A DNA stretch of 64,000 nt, taken from Skermanella mucosa. GTDB lineage: Bacteria > Pseudomonadota > Alphaproteobacteria > Azospirillales > Azospirillaceae. A model generated the notes under the pieces. It had not been told where the DNA came from. It did no database searches and saw nothing but the letters and a program-made list of their open reading frames with translations. A program made the position numbers and the translations under genes. This document shows positions 9,123-17,213 of the stretch, piece after piece (positions within the stretch are counted from its first letter, which is position 1; every line of letters starts with the position of its first letter). The stretch spans positions 1,424,501-1,488,500 of the forward strand of contig NZ_CP086106.1 in the NCBI RefSeq assembly GCF_016765655.2. The letters run 5' to 3'.

Positions 9123-9998
9123 TTAGCTGATCACGAAGAAGGCGTTCGGGTTGTTCTGGACGTCCTCGGCGTTGACGTTCATCAGGGTGATGGTGTCGCC
9201 GTTGCCCAGGTCGACGACCGCGTTGCCGCCGGCATCGAGCACCCGCGCCGCCATGTCGGCCGCGCTGGAGATGTCCAGGCCGTTGATGTTGCGGGCGATC
9301 TGAAGGATGTCCTCGCCGGCCCTGAAATCCATCACGACGTCCTGGCCGCCGCCGCCGGTGAAGACGAAGGTGTCGCTCTCGGAGCCGCCGTTCAGGGTGT
9401 CGTTCCCGGTGCCGCCGCCGATGATGTCCTTGCCGGACCCGCCGAACATGACGTCATCGCCCGCGCCGCCGAACAGAACGTCGCCGCCGCTCTCGCCGCG
9501 GATGATGTCGTTGCCGTCGCCGCCCATGACGATGTCGTTGCCGGTTCCGCCGTTCAGGGTGTCGTTGCCGGCGCCGCCGTCGATCACGTCGTGGCCCGCC
9601 CCGCCGTTGACGATGTCGTTGCCGTCGCCGCCGTTGACGACGTCGTCGCCCGGGCCGGCGTCGAGGATGTCGTTGCCCGAGCCGCCGTCGATGATGTCGT
9701 TGCCGGCGGCGCCGGTGATGATGTCGTCGCCGTCCCCGCCTTGGAGCACGTCGCTGCCGGCCCCGCCCAGGAGGGTGTCGTTGCCGATGCCGCCGAATAG
9801 CACGTCGTTCCCGGCGCCGCCGTCGAGCAGGTCGTTGCCCTCGCCGCCGAACAGCATGTCGCTGCCGGCGCCGCCCAGCATCTGGTCGTCGCCGCCTTCG
9901 CCCATGAGTATGTCGTTGCCGGCCGCGCCGAAGACCACGTCGGCATCTGCCGTGCCGGTCAGGTAATCGTCGTAGGAACCACCGGGAAGGGTTGCCAT
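9123..9998 (-). CDS. RTX-type calcium-binding exoprotein, type I secretion substrate
   Basis: 291 residues, almost wholly built of glycine-rich nonapeptides of the GGxGNDxLx kind: about 20 consecutive copies from residue ~22 to ~213 (GAAGNDILM, GGAGSDMLF, GGEGNDLLD and so on). Such repeats fold into a calcium-filled beta-roll outside the cell. The remaining ~75 residues (DTFVFTGGGGQDVVMDF onward, ending NPNAFFVIS) look like the non-cleaved C-terminal signal of serralysin-type substrates. There is no Sec signal and no enzymatic domain, so a structural, adhesive or matrix role is more likely than a toxin. GGAGG lies 7 bases before the ATG. The transporter genes at 11544-14650 lie just upstream on the same strand and are the obvious exporter. 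Confidence 0.93.
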   Translation of the reverse strand: MATLPGGSYDDYLTGTADADVVFGAAGNDILMGEGGDDQMLGGAGSDMLFGGEGNDLLDGGAGNDVLFGGIGNDTLLGGAGSDVLQGGDGDDIITGAAGNDIIDGGSGNDILDAGPGDDVVNGGDGNDIVNGGAGHDVIDGGAGNDTLNGGTGNDIVMGGDGNDIIRGESGGDVLFGGAGDDVMFGGSGKDIIGGGTGNDTLNGGSESDTFVFTGGGGQDVVMDFRAGEDILQIARNINGLDISSAADMAARVLDAGGNAVVDLGNGDTITLMNVNAEDVQNNPNAFFVIS

Positions 9999-10000
9999 AT

Positions 10001-10263
10001 CAAGCCTCCAGTAAAGGGATCAGCGAAGCATTGTTTCCGTGCTTTCGATAAGAGGAAACTAGCGTCTCAAATCTTAATCGATGGTTAAATTTGGTGCTCT
10101 GCCGCAATTTTGTACCAATGCTAAAATAAGCTTCTGAAGTACTCAAGCTCGTGTTCGTAAAACCATACTCCTTTACTTTGAATGGGGTATTCAAGAGTTT
10201 GCAAATTGGTTTGAAAATCGAAGCAATAAGACGTGGCTCGTTGTTTTCTCTTTCGGAGAAGGC
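10001..10263 (-). promoter_or_regulatory. AT-rich leader of the RTX gene
   Basis: 263 bases markedly poorer in GC than the flanking genes, between the GT4 gene and the RTX start. The GGAGG ribosome site sits at its downstream end. Short frames crossing it lack ribosome sites and GC3 bias and are not called. A separate RTX promoter here is plausible, but I could not pick a convincing -35/-10 pair. Confidence 0.4.
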
Positions 10264-11547
10264 TCAGCCCGTCGCCGCCAGCTCCAGGTGCGCTTCCCCG
10301 GACCGCCCCGCCGGTTTGTCGACGCTGCCGGCGAGGTGCCGGATCAGCTGAAGGTGGCGGGGAAGCAGGTCGGCCAGCGCGTAGCGTTCGACCACGCGGC
10401 GGCGCGCGGCGGCGCGGATCGGTTCCATCTCGGCGCGCCGGTCGAGCGCGTCGGCGATCCTGGCCGCGATGTCGTCGGGGGAGAAGAAATCGGCCAGCAG
10501 GCCGTTGACGCCGGGTTCGACCACCTCGCGCACCGCGGCGTTGTCGGCGGCCACCACAAGGCAGCCGGTGGAGAGCGATTCGAGCAGCGACCACGACAGC
10601 ACGAACGGCACGGTCAGGTAGACATGGACGTCGGTCGCCCGGAGCATGTCGCGGTAGATCGGGTATTCCAGCGGGCCAACGAAGTGCAGCCGGGAGCGGT
10701 CGAGCCCGGGCAGCTCGTCCAGCATCATCCGCTTGTAGGTCCGGCCGGGCGGCGGCAGCCTGCTGTACGACACGCTGTCGTCGCCGCCGATCACGATATG
10801 CAGGTCCGGCCGCTCCCTCAGCAGGATGTCGGCGGCGCGCATGAACTGGGGAAAGCCGCGATAGGGCTCCATCCCGCGGGTCGCGTAGGTCACGACCTCC
10901 CGGGCGGAGGAGAGGTCGAGCCCGGGCAGGACCATGGGCGTTCCGGGCTCCGGCGAGAAGAAGCGGGTGTCGATGCCGTCATGCATCAGGGTCAGCTTGT
11001 TCTGGAACGCCGCCGGGAATTGGCCGCGCTGGAACACGGTCGGGCAAACGCCCCAGTCGCAATTGGCCAGCTCCATCTGGATCGCCGCGTTGCGGCTGCG
11101 GATCCGGCAGGCGTCGTCGGCGCTGACCGGGCCGTCCAGATAGTCTGCGTCGCTTCCCCGGGCGTGGTAGAACCACTCGAAATAGCCCAGCAGGGGCGTG
11201 TCCGGGAAGGCGTCCTTGATGAACAGGCCCGGGCCGAACCCGGCGTGGGCGCAGACCAGGTCGGGCACGAAGCCGTCGCGCTTAAGCCGGTCGCACAGCC
11301 GGTAGACCGCCTGCCCGTGCAGCACCGCGTCCTCGAACGGGCGGACATAGTGGTGGGTCTGCGGTCCCGGCGGGCGCGACGGCGTGAAGACGCGCTTGTC
11401 CACCCCGGGGATCGACCCGGTCCGGTCCTTCGTGATGAAGACGACCTGGTTGGCAGGGTCGGCGGCCAGCTCGGCGGCCAGGTGCTGATAATGGCCGGGA
11501 AAGTGGTTGTGCACGAACAGGATGCGCATGGTTCGCCGTCCGGTCAT
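10264..11547 (-). CDS. GT4-type glycosyltransferase
   Basis: 427 residues beginning MTGRRTMRILFVHNHFPGHY; ATG at 11547 overlaps the adaptor gene's stop as ATGA, though the internal ATG at 11529 would also fit the fold. N-terminal GT-B half with GHYQHLAAELA; C-terminal half with TYATRGMEPYRGFPQFMRAA, PFVLSWSLLESLSTGCLVVA and VREVVEPGVNGLLADFF. The usual E-x7-E is modified to SWSLLESLSTG. It resembles the GT4 proteins found beside exopolysaccharide and type I secretion genes rather than the two cysteine-rich GT4 enzymes downstream. Translational coupling to the exporter genes suggests the glycan and the secreted RTX protein are made together. Confidence 0.88.
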   Translation of the reverse strand: MTGRRTMRILFVHNHFPGHYQHLAAELAADPANQVVFITKDRTGSIPGVDKRVFTPSRPPGPQTHHYVRPFEDAVLHGQAVYRLCDRLKRDGFVPDLVCAHAGFGPGLFIKDAFPDTPLLGYFEWFYHARGSDADYLDGPVSADDACRIRSRNAAIQMELANCDWGVCPTVFQRGQFPAAFQNKLTLMHDGIDTRFFSPEPGTPMVLPGLDLSSAREVVTYATRGMEPYRGFPQFMRAADILLRERPDLHIVIGGDDSVSYSRLPPPGRTYKRMMLDELPGLDRSRLHFVGPLEYPIYRDMLRATDVHVYLTVPFVLSWSLLESLSTGCLVVAADNAAVREVVEPGVNGLLADFFSPDDIAARIADALDRRAEMEPIRAAARRRVVERYALADLLPRHLQLIRHLAGSVDKPAGRSGEAHLELAATG

Positions 11548-12887
11548 TCCTCTCGGAACGCCCGCCTCATGCTGTCTGTGATGGGGCTGAGGAAATAGTC
11601 GATCGCCCGCCGCTTGGCGTTGATCATGATGACTTCCGCGGGCATGCCGGGGACCAGTTCCACATGGTGGAGCGAGGCCAGCGACTCGGGGTCCAGCCTG
11701 ACCCGCGCGGTGAAGTAGGACTGGCCCGTCCGCTGGTCGAGCACCTGGTCGGCCGCGACATACATCACGTGCGCGTCGATCGTCGGGACCTTGCGCTGCT
11801 TGTAGGCGCTGAGCCGGACGTTGGCGACCTGTCCGACCCGGATGCTGTCGATGTCGGCCGGGCTGACCTGGGCCTCGACCACCAGCTCGTCGTCGATCGG
11901 GACCAGGTCCAGGATCGGAGCCCCGGCGCCGATCACGCCGCCCGGCGTGTAGAAGCGGATGTCGGTGACCTTGCCGTCCTGGGGAGCGACCACCTCCTTG
12001 CGCTGGACGATGTCGGTGGCGCCGCGGGACCGCTCGGTCATGTCCGCCAGCGTGCCCTGGGTCTGCTGGAGCGCGTCGGCGATCTCCGTCCGTCGGTCGT
12101 GCTTGAGCGACAGGATCTCCAGCTCGGCGGCGGCGATCGCCTGCTCGGCCTGGGACTCGTTGGCCGCCAGTTCGCCGACCCGGCCCTTCAGCTCGGCCGA
12201 CAGGCGCTGCATCTCCAGCAGCCGGGGCCGGCGCTCGTAGCCCTTTTCCAGCAGGGCCCTGATGGTCCCTAGTTCCTCGTCGGTGTAGCGCAGGCGGTCG
12301 GCGGTGGCGCTGGCCTGGGCCTTCAGGGCCGCGATCTGCTCCCGGAGCTGGTCGATCTTGCGCCGGTTGATCGCCAGCGATCCGTCGTAGCTGTCCCAGC
12401 GTGCCGCGAACAGGCGCTGCTCGGTCGCCATGGCGTCCGCCGCGACCGTGCTGCGCTTGCCGGCCTCGACAAGATCCTCGGGGAAGACCAGCGAGCGCTG
12501 CTCAGCCTGCTCGGCGCGGAGGCGGGCGACTCGGGCCTGGGCGGTCCAGAGCTGGTTCTCGACCTGGCCCAGCAGGGCCTCGGCCTGGGTGCCGTCCATC
12601 CGCAGCAGGACTTGGCCCGCCTTGACCCGGTCGCCCTCCTTGACCAGCAACTCGTGCAGGATGCCGCCTTCCAGGTGGGAGATGGTCTTGCGGTGGCTGT
12701 TGGCGATGACGGTGCCCTGGGCGATGGCGGCGCTGCTGAGGTCCGCGGTCACTGCCCATCCGATGAAGCCGCCGAACCCGACCAGGACCGCGACCGTGCC
12801 GGCGATCATGGTGTTGCGCAGCGACGGCTCGCGCGGCGCCGCCTCCAGGGTCACGGTCCATACGGGATTATTGGTCGGGAGCGTCAT
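11544..12887 (-). CDS. HlyD-family type I secretion membrane-fusion protein
   Basis: 447 residues. One inner-membrane anchor near residues 28-50 (AVLVGFGGFIGWAVTADL), then a biotinyl-lipoyl half (ANSHRKTISHLEGGILHELL), a long alpha-helical hairpin rich in Q, E and R (about residues 100-280), and the C-terminal beta-barrel with VVAPQDGKVTDIRFYTPGGV and the family signature LVPGMPAEVIMINAKRRAIDYFLSPI. It links the inner-membrane ABC exporter to an outer-membrane TolC channel, which is not in this window. Length and layout match PrtE/HlyD adaptors. ATGA overlaps join it to the ABC gene upstream and the GT4 downstream. Confidence 0.95.
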   Translation of the reverse strand: MTLPTNNPVWTVTLEAAPREPSLRNTMIAGTVAVLVGFGGFIGWAVTADLSSAAIAQGTVIANSHRKTISHLEGGILHELLVKEGDRVKAGQVLLRMDGTQAEALLGQVENQLWTAQARVARLRAEQAEQRSLVFPEDLVEAGKRSTVAADAMATEQRLFAARWDSYDGSLAINRRKIDQLREQIAALKAQASATADRLRYTDEELGTIRALLEKGYERRPRLLEMQRLSAELKGRVGELAANESQAEQAIAAAELEILSLKHDRRTEIADALQQTQGTLADMTERSRGATDIVQRKEVVAPQDGKVTDIRFYTPGGVIGAGAPILDLVPIDDELVVEAQVSPADIDSIRVGQVANVRLSAYKQRKVPTIDAHVMYVAADQVLDQRTGQSYFTARVRLDPESLASLHHVELVPGMPAEVIMINAKRRAIDYFLSPITDSMRRAFREE

Positions 12888-14650
12888 GACGCTTGTCCTG
12901 CCTGAACGCCGTCCGCGAGGGCCTTGCCGGTCTTGACCAGGCGGGCCACGTTGGGCGCGGTCGCGACCTGGCGCGTGCCGGGCGGGGCGGAGATCGCCTT
13001 CAGCACGTCGGCGCGGGCGCCGAACTGGTCGATCATGCCGTCCTTCAGGACCAGCAGCTTGTCCACCGCGGCAACCACCGAGGGCCGGTGGGCGATCAGG
13101 ACGACGGTCGTGCCGGCCGCCTTGGCCTTGGCGATCGCCTGGAGCAGGGCCTGCTCGCCGGCGTTGTCGAGGTTGGAGTTGGGCTCGTCCAGCACCAGCA
13201 GGCGCGGGTTGCCGAACAGCGCGCGGGCCAAGCCGATCCGCTGGCGCTGGCCGCCGCTGAGGCTGTAGGCGCTGTCGCCGACGCTGGTGTCGTAGCCGAA
13301 CGGCAGCCGGCCGATCATCTCGTGGACGTCTGCCATCTTGGCCGCGTTCACCACGTCCAGCGGGCTAGCCTCGGTCATGCGCGAGATGTTCTCGCGGATC
13401 GTGCCATCGAGCAGGGAGACGTTCTGGGGCAGGTAGCCGACGCTGAGGCCGAAGCTCTCCCGCTCCCACAGGAAGGTGCTGTGGCCGTCCAGGTAGATGC
13501 CGCCCGAAGTGGGTTCCCAGATGCCGACCAGCAGGCGGGCCAGGGTCGATTTGCCGGCGGCGGACGGGCCGATGATGCCCAGCGTCTCGCCCGGTTCCAG
13601 CGAGAAGGAGATGCCCTTCAGCACCGCCTTGTCGACCCCCGGCGGGATATAGACGAGCCGATCCACGCTCAGCCGTCCCTCGGGCCGGGGCAGGGGCATG
13701 CTCTGGCGGCGGCCCTGGGTGCCGTTCAGCAGGCCGCGCACCCGGCCGAAGGCCGACAGGGCGAACACCCATTGGCGCCAGCCGTCGATCAGCTGCTCGA
13801 ACGGCTGGAGCATGCGGCCCATCAGGATGCCGGCCGCCATGGCGCTGCCGGGCGACGCCTCGCGGTCGATCACCAGCACGCAGGCGGTCGAGATCATGGC
13901 GATCTGGAGGATCAGCCGGAGCGAGCGCGAGACGGCGGTCAACGCCTTGGCCGCGCTGTTGCCCCGGTTCAGCAGCTCGATCATGCGGTACTGGCTGCGC
14001 TCCCACCGCCTGGCCACCGCCGGCAGCATGCCCATCGCCTCGATCACTTCCGCGTTCCGGACGGTGGACGCGATGTCGCCGAAGGATTTCGCCGCCGCCT
14101 CGTTGGCCTGGGCCAGCGGGCGCCGGGTCAGCAGGTCGGTCAGCACGCTCATCAGGAACAGCAGCACGGCGGCGCCCAGCGCCAGCCAGCCGTAGATCGG
14201 GTGCAGCAGGAACAGGACGACCAGGAACATCGGCACCCACATCACCTCCAGCGGCACCGTGATGGCGCTGCCGGTGATGAAGGAGCGCAGGTCGTTGAGG
14301 TCGCGGATCGCCTGGGTCGAGTTGCGCTGGCTGCCGTGCAGGGTGTCGATGACGGCGGCCTGCAGGGTCGGGACGTTCAGCCGCATGGCGATCAGGTCGC
14401 CCATGATCAGGAAGACCCTGGTCCGGATGAAGTCCAGCACCGCGTAGAGCATCAGCCCGCCGACCGCCACGACCGCCAGCATGATCAGGGTGTCGGTGCT
14501 CCGGCTGGTCATGACGCGGTCGTAAACCTGCATCGTGTAGAGCGGCACGATGAGCATGAGTATATTTACGAAACAGCTGAGCACGGCAGCAAACACCATG
14601 CCCCTGCCGAGATGCCGCAGCGTACTGCGGAGTAGTGCGTGGTCATTCAT
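12884..14650 (-). CDS. type I secretion ABC transporter (PrtD/HlyB class)
   Basis: 588 residues from ATG 14650; a TTG at 14668 would add six residues, and a GGAG lies 12 bases before the ATG. N-terminal half is a membrane domain with segments near LSCFVNILMLIVPLYTMQVYD, TLIMLAVVAVGGLMLY and PMFLVVLFLL. C-terminal half is a nucleotide-binding domain: Walker A GPSAAGKST, signature LSGGQRQRIGLARAL, Walker B LLVLDEP followed by NSNLD, and the switch histidine in LIAHRPSV. It lacks the N-terminal C39-like domain of HlyB, so it fits the PrtD subgroup that exports RTX proteases and beta-roll proteins. The likely cargo is the RTX protein at 9123-9998; the RTX proteins at 29155 and perhaps 41431 have no transporter of their own here. 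Confidence 0.95.
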   Translation of the reverse strand: MNDHALLRSTLRHLGRGMVFAAVLSCFVNILMLIVPLYTMQVYDRVMTSRSTDTLIMLAVVAVGGLMLYAVLDFIRTRVFLIMGDLIAMRLNVPTLQAAVIDTLHGSQRNSTQAIRDLNDLRSFITGSAITVPLEVMWVPMFLVVLFLLHPIYGWLALGAAVLLFLMSVLTDLLTRRPLAQANEAAAKSFGDIASTVRNAEVIEAMGMLPAVARRWERSQYRMIELLNRGNSAAKALTAVSRSLRLILQIAMISTACVLVIDREASPGSAMAAGILMGRMLQPFEQLIDGWRQWVFALSAFGRVRGLLNGTQGRRQSMPLPRPEGRLSVDRLVYIPPGVDKAVLKGISFSLEPGETLGIIGPSAAGKSTLARLLVGIWEPTSGGIYLDGHSTFLWERESFGLSVGYLPQNVSLLDGTIRENISRMTEASPLDVVNAAKMADVHEMIGRLPFGYDTSVGDSAYSLSGGQRQRIGLARALFGNPRLLVLDEPNSNLDNAGEQALLQAIAKAKAAGTTVVLIAHRPSVVAAVDKLLVLKDGMIDQFGARADVLKAISAPPGTRQVATAPNVARLVKTGKALADGVQAGQAS

Positions 14651-15134
14651 GCAGGGGACAAGCTCCAAGGCGGACGCTGGGTGCGATGCAATATTGGAGC
14701 AAATTGTTAAACGGGCGTTAAACGGCCGTTTCCCGATCAGTTGAGCCGGTCAAAGATTTCAGTGCTCATCAGAAGATAGGACAAATTCAAAACAAAATTC
14801 GGCATAAGTCGCCCCCGCGTGCAGAATTCGTCCCATCCGGGGATGCGTGCCGATGGGCCTGGATTGCGCTGAAATTCAAATGAAAATCTGCTCGGTTTGA
14901 CTGCATGTCCATCATGCTTTCTCCTAAATAAAACTGGTTAATATTCAAGTATGGCCCGGATCTGTATTAACTTGCAGGTAATAGTCGTGTGATAAATACC
15001 ATGTTCAATGGGGCTCGGAACCAGCCGGATCCCAGAGTTTCCCGCATCAAGAGCCGTCAAGATACCGGCAGGAGGGCGCAACGCTCCTCCTGGGCACCCC
15101 CCCGGTTTAGAGCGGCTCAATAAAGGAGCTTTGC
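14651..15134. promoter_or_regulatory. divergent control region between the secretion operon and galE
   Basis: 484 bases, AT-richer than both neighbours. Holds the leaders of the leftward secretion operon and of galE (ribosome site AAAGGAG just before 15135) and a possible 42-codon frame on the minus strand (listed separately). No clear -35/-10 pair or operator stands out. Confidence 0.5.
14787..14915 (-). CDS. possible 42-residue leader peptide (doubtful)
   Basis: A short frame, MMDMQSNRADFHLNF onward and ending RILF, preceded by AGGAGA at a good 5-base spacing from the first of two adjacent ATG codons. It sits upstream of the ABC transporter gene on the same strand. Against it: no GC3 bias, no recognisable domain or membrane segment, and an AT-rich setting where chance frames are common. 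Listed only because of the ribosome site. Confidence 0.2.
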   Translation of the reverse strand: MMDMQSNRADFHLNFSAIQAHRHASPDGTNSARGGDLCRILF

Positions 15135-16160
15135 ATGCCTCATCAGGAAACGGTTCTGGTCACCGGCGGCGCCGGTTTCGTCGGCAGCCACTGCGTAGCC
15201 GAACTGGTCGCCCGCGGCTATTCGGTGGTCGTTTTCGATAATCTCCAGCAGGGACACCGTGCCGCCGTCCCGGCCGAGGCCGAGCTGGTCGAGGGCGACC
15301 TGGCCAGCCCGGCCGCGCTGACCCGCCTGTTCAGCGCCTTCCGCTTCGACGCGATCCTGCATTTCGCCTCGAACTCGCTGGTGGGGGAGTCGATGCGCAA
15401 CCCGCACCTCTACCTGCACGACAACGTGGTGAATGCCCTCAACCTGGTCCAGTTCGCGGCCGACAACGGCGTTCGGCGCTTCGTTCTGTCCTCCACCGCC
15501 AACCTGTTCGGCATGCCGGACCGGATGCCGATCGACGAGAACACCGAGATCGATCCCGGCAGCCCCTATGGCGAATCCAAGTTCATGATCGAACGGATCC
15601 TGCACTGGGCCGACAGGGTGCATGGCATGCATTCGGCCTGCCTGCGCTATTTCAACGCAGCGGGAGCCCACCCCGACGGGCACCTGGGCGAGGACCACGA
15701 CCCCGAGACGCACCTGATCCCGCTGGTGCTCGACGTCGCGGCGGGAAAACGGCCGCATATCGAGATCTTCGGCGACGACTACCCGACCCATGACGGCACC
15801 TGCATCCGGGACTACATCCACGTATCCGACCTCGCCGACGCCCATGTCCGGGTCCTGTCCGCGCTGGACCACCGCAGCTGCCGGTACAACCTGGGCAACG
15901 GCAGGGGCTACACGGTGCGCGAGGTGATCGAGACGGCCCGCAGGGTGACCGGCCGCGACATCGCGGTGAAGGTCGGCGCGCGGCGTCCCGGCGATCCTCC
16001 CGTCCTGATCGCGTCGAGCGAGCGGATCCGCAGGGATCTCGGCTGGGATCCGCGTTTCCCGGATCTGGAAACGATTATCCGCCATGCCTGGGATTGGCGC
16101 TGCCGCAACCCTCACGGATACGAGTCCGGCCCTGTTCGCGAACTGATCGCTGTCGGCTAA
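15135..16160 (+). CDS. galE: UDP-glucose 4-epimerase
   Basis: 341 residues, extended short-chain dehydrogenase that interconverts UDP-glucose and UDP-galactose in the cytosol and so supplies galactosyl donors for surface glycans. N-terminal NAD-binding motif [11 protein letters not shown] at residues 9-19, substrate-side SSTANLFG and the catalytic Y-x3-K in [10 protein letters not shown]. The ordering [37 protein letters not shown] and [15 protein letters not shown] is typical of GalE. AAGGAG lies 8 bases before the ATG. It is transcribed away from the secretion/glycosyltransferase operon and shares its control region, which supports a role in the same glycan. Confidence 0.95.
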   Translation: MPHQETVLVTGGAGFVGSHCVAELVARGYSVVVFDNLQQGHRAAVPAEAELVEGDLASPAALTRLFSAFRFDAILHFASNSLVGESMRNPHLYLHDNVVNALNLVQFAADNGVRRFVLSSTANLFGMPDRMPIDENTEIDPGSPYGESKFMIERILHWADRVHGMHSACLRYFNAAGAHPDGHLGEDHDPETHLIPLVLDVAAGKRPHIEIFGDDYPTHDGTCIRDYIHVSDLADAHVRVLSALDHRSCRYNLGNGRGYTVREVIETARRVTGRDIAVKVGARRPGDPPVLIASSERIRRDLGWDPRFPDLETIIRHAWDWRCRNPHGYESGPVRELIAVG

Positions 16161-16399
16161 CAATAGAGGTACAGACTATTTACGGTTCTTTTACAACTCT
16201 GAGCAAGGGTAAGAGGCGAATGTAAGTACGGGTTTACCCTGTCGGGGATGGGAAAGAATGAGCGGGAAAATCGCATATAATAATAGTTCGAATTTAGCGA
16301 CGAATTCCCGCTCGATGTACCGCTGGGAAGAGGCGGCAGAACGCCGAACCCAATGCCAACCACAGAGCGAAGCTTTATTACCTCGACGAGGAAAACAAC

Positions 16400-17074
16400 G
16401 TGCCTACCAATGGACTGGCCTTCAAACGCAGCGTTCAGCCGGCTCAGACGGAAAAGGTGTCCAATGATGTGCTTCCCAAGCCCGACGGGATCGAAGGTGC
16501 GCGCATCGGACGAGGGGGGGAGGGCATGAACGGCATTTCCCGCCCCGAAACCGCGGCCATCAGCCAAGTTTCCGACGGCGCCGACGAACAGCGGCCGGGG
16601 CGTATACCCGCGACCGCGATCTACCACGACATCGCCCGCATCGTCGAGCGCATGCACCGCCGTTTCCTCGACGTGGTCCGCGTCGAGCTGGGGCGGGTCG
16701 GCATCGACGACATCAGCCCGGTCCAGGTGCTCATGCTGATGAACATCGGGACCGAGGAGCTGTCGGTGCGCGACCTGATGGAGCGCGGGTACTATCTCGG
16801 CTCCAACGCATCCTACAACCTGAAGCAGCTGGTCGAGACCGGCTACGTCGACCGCGCCCCCTCGCTGCGCGACCGCCGGTCGGCCCGGCTGCGCCTGTCG
16901 GAGAAGGGCATGAGCCTGTGCGGCGAACTGAGGCGGCTGGAAGCGACCCAGGCCGACGCCCTGATCCGCACCGACGACGACAATGCCGATTTCGACACCA
17001 CGTACCGCACCCTGCGCCGGCTGGAGCGGGCCTGGAGCGACATCATCCGCTACGACGAGCGGGATTTCGATTAG
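16400..17074 (+). CDS. MarR-type winged-helix transcriptional regulator
   Basis: 224 residues from a GTG at 16400 (CGAGGA about 6 bases upstream). ATG 16526, preceded by GGGAGGG, is a credible shorter start and would remove a low-complexity tail. The DNA-binding domain covers about residues 70-190: RIVERMHRRFLDVVRVEL, SPVQVLMLMNIGTEELSVRDL, the recognition helix GSNASYNLKQLVETGYV and the wing PSLRDRRSARLRLSEKG. It resembles the LdtR-like MarR proteins of alphaproteobacteria, linked in some species to cell-envelope remodelling; that link is by analogy only. It stands alone, 240 bases after galE and just before a 28-base inverted repeat. Confidence 0.85.
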   Translation: MPTNGLAFKRSVQPAQTEKVSNDVLPKPDGIEGARIGRGGEGMNGISRPETAAISQVSDGADEQRPGRIPATAIYHDIARIVERMHRRFLDVVRVELGRVGIDDISPVQVLMLMNIGTEELSVRDLMERGYYLGSNASYNLKQLVETGYVDRAPSLRDRRSARLRLSEKGMSLCGELRRLEATQADALIRTDDDNADFDTTYRTLRRLERAWSDIIRYDERDFD

Positions 17075-17082
17075 AGGACCGG

Positions 17083-17164
17083 GAAACCGGGGTCGGACCA
17101 CCATTTCCCCGGAATGTTGTCGCGATGGAACGCTTGGGGGAAATGGTGGTCCGACCCCGGTTTC
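17083..17164. repeat. perfect 28-bp inverted repeat with 26-base loop
   Basis: Left arm 17083-17110 begins GAAACCGGGGTCGGACC; right arm 17137-17164 ends GGTCCGACCCCGGTTTC; all 28 positions pair. It lies between the regulator stop and the ATG of the DUF2336 gene. No U-run follows, so it is more like a REP/MITE-type palindromic element than a simple terminator, though the RNA would certainly fold. Confidence 0.85.
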
Positions 17165-17213
17165 ACTCGCCGGCGCCCGAACTGGTATCGTTCCCGATGC
17201 GGAAACGAAGGAC

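Noticed and set aside
9123-9998. Tandem DNA repeats in the RTX genes as a possible CRISPR or minisatellite
   Set aside because: The periodicity (27 bases) follows the protein nonapeptide repeat and the copies diverge at third positions.
10000-10194. 64-residue frame in the AT-rich leader of the RTX gene
   Set aside because: No ribosome site, no coding bias and no domain.
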